Positions 32,207 through 32,255 of a stretch of DNA of 32,255 nt are shown piece by piece. Source of the DNA: Terriglobia bacterium (GTDB taxonomy: Bacteria; Acidobacteriota; Terriglobia; UBA7540). The stretch is from the NCBI GenBank assembly GCA_020073545.1, contig JAIQEZ010000052.1, positions 1 through 32,255 on the forward strand, read 5' to 3'. A model generated the notes under the pieces. That model was not told where the DNA came from. It saw only the letters and a list, made by a program, of their open reading frames with translations, and ran no database searches. The translations under genes were made by a program, and so were the position numbers. Each line of letters starts with the position of its first letter. The stretch's first letter is position 1.

Positions 32207-32255
32207 AGCAGTGAATTTGCGCCAAGTCAGTTTTGTATCTCATTTATTTTCATCA

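Overview
The window is high-GC bacterial DNA with short operons, frequent strand changes and long, repeat-bearing intergenic gaps. The gene style points to a soil member of the Acidobacteriota: a secreted YCF48-type propeller, PEGA and TonB-like secreted proteins, a carboxypeptidase-regulatory-domain/TPR protein, a short neutral-ceramidase-like protein, a multiheme cytochrome with TPRs, and intergenic repeats of the GTCATTCC and GTTGAA type. This taxonomic call is inference; the window holds no usable 16S.

Layout. 1-4.7 kb: 3' end of a multiheme cytochrome/TPR protein, an NAD-dependent epimerase on the minus strand, a complete IS1182-type insertion sequence, and a MazEF-type toxin-antitoxin pair. 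4.9-6.2 kb: a secreted Asp-box propeller protein behind a near-consensus sigma-70 promoter. 6.2-8.5 kb: the strangest part. It holds a nested inverted repeat, a 5S rRNA-like remnant whose second half has been replaced, one small probable zinc-ribbon protein, and about 1.5 kb with almost no convincing coding potential but many perfect or nested hairpins. 8.5-10 kb: a FliA-type sigma factor and a small conserved-looking protein. 10.3-13.4 kb: shikimate/tryptophan genes, namely a fused aroD-aroE and a trpE interrupted by one in-frame TAA. 13.8-15.9 kb: a coiled-coil membrane protein and an MntA-HepT toxin-antitoxin pair whose antitoxin carries an apparent one-base frameshift. 16-19.1 kb: L-fucose isomerase and a divergent-facing M20 peptidase. 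19.4-22.2 kb: three envelope or secreted proteins (PEGA, TonB-like, trypsin-like protease). 22.5-27 kb: an RND efflux adaptor and pump. 27.6-31.6 kb: dodecin, a ceramidase-like protein, a small CPFCG protein and two secreted proteins separated by a clear intrinsic terminator. 31.6-32.3 kb: a possible degraded reading frame and a short direct repeat in AT-rich DNA.

Most genes are housekeeping or envelope functions without one shared pathway. Genes that clearly work together are the two toxin-antitoxin pairs, aroDE with trpE (chorismate supply and use), and the adaptor/pump pair. The best candidates for something undescribed are the hairpin-dense, coding-poor tract at 6.9-8.5 kb and the rearranged 5S-like element beside it. 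Both are hypotheses from sequence inspection only; no alignment, folding or database search could be run.
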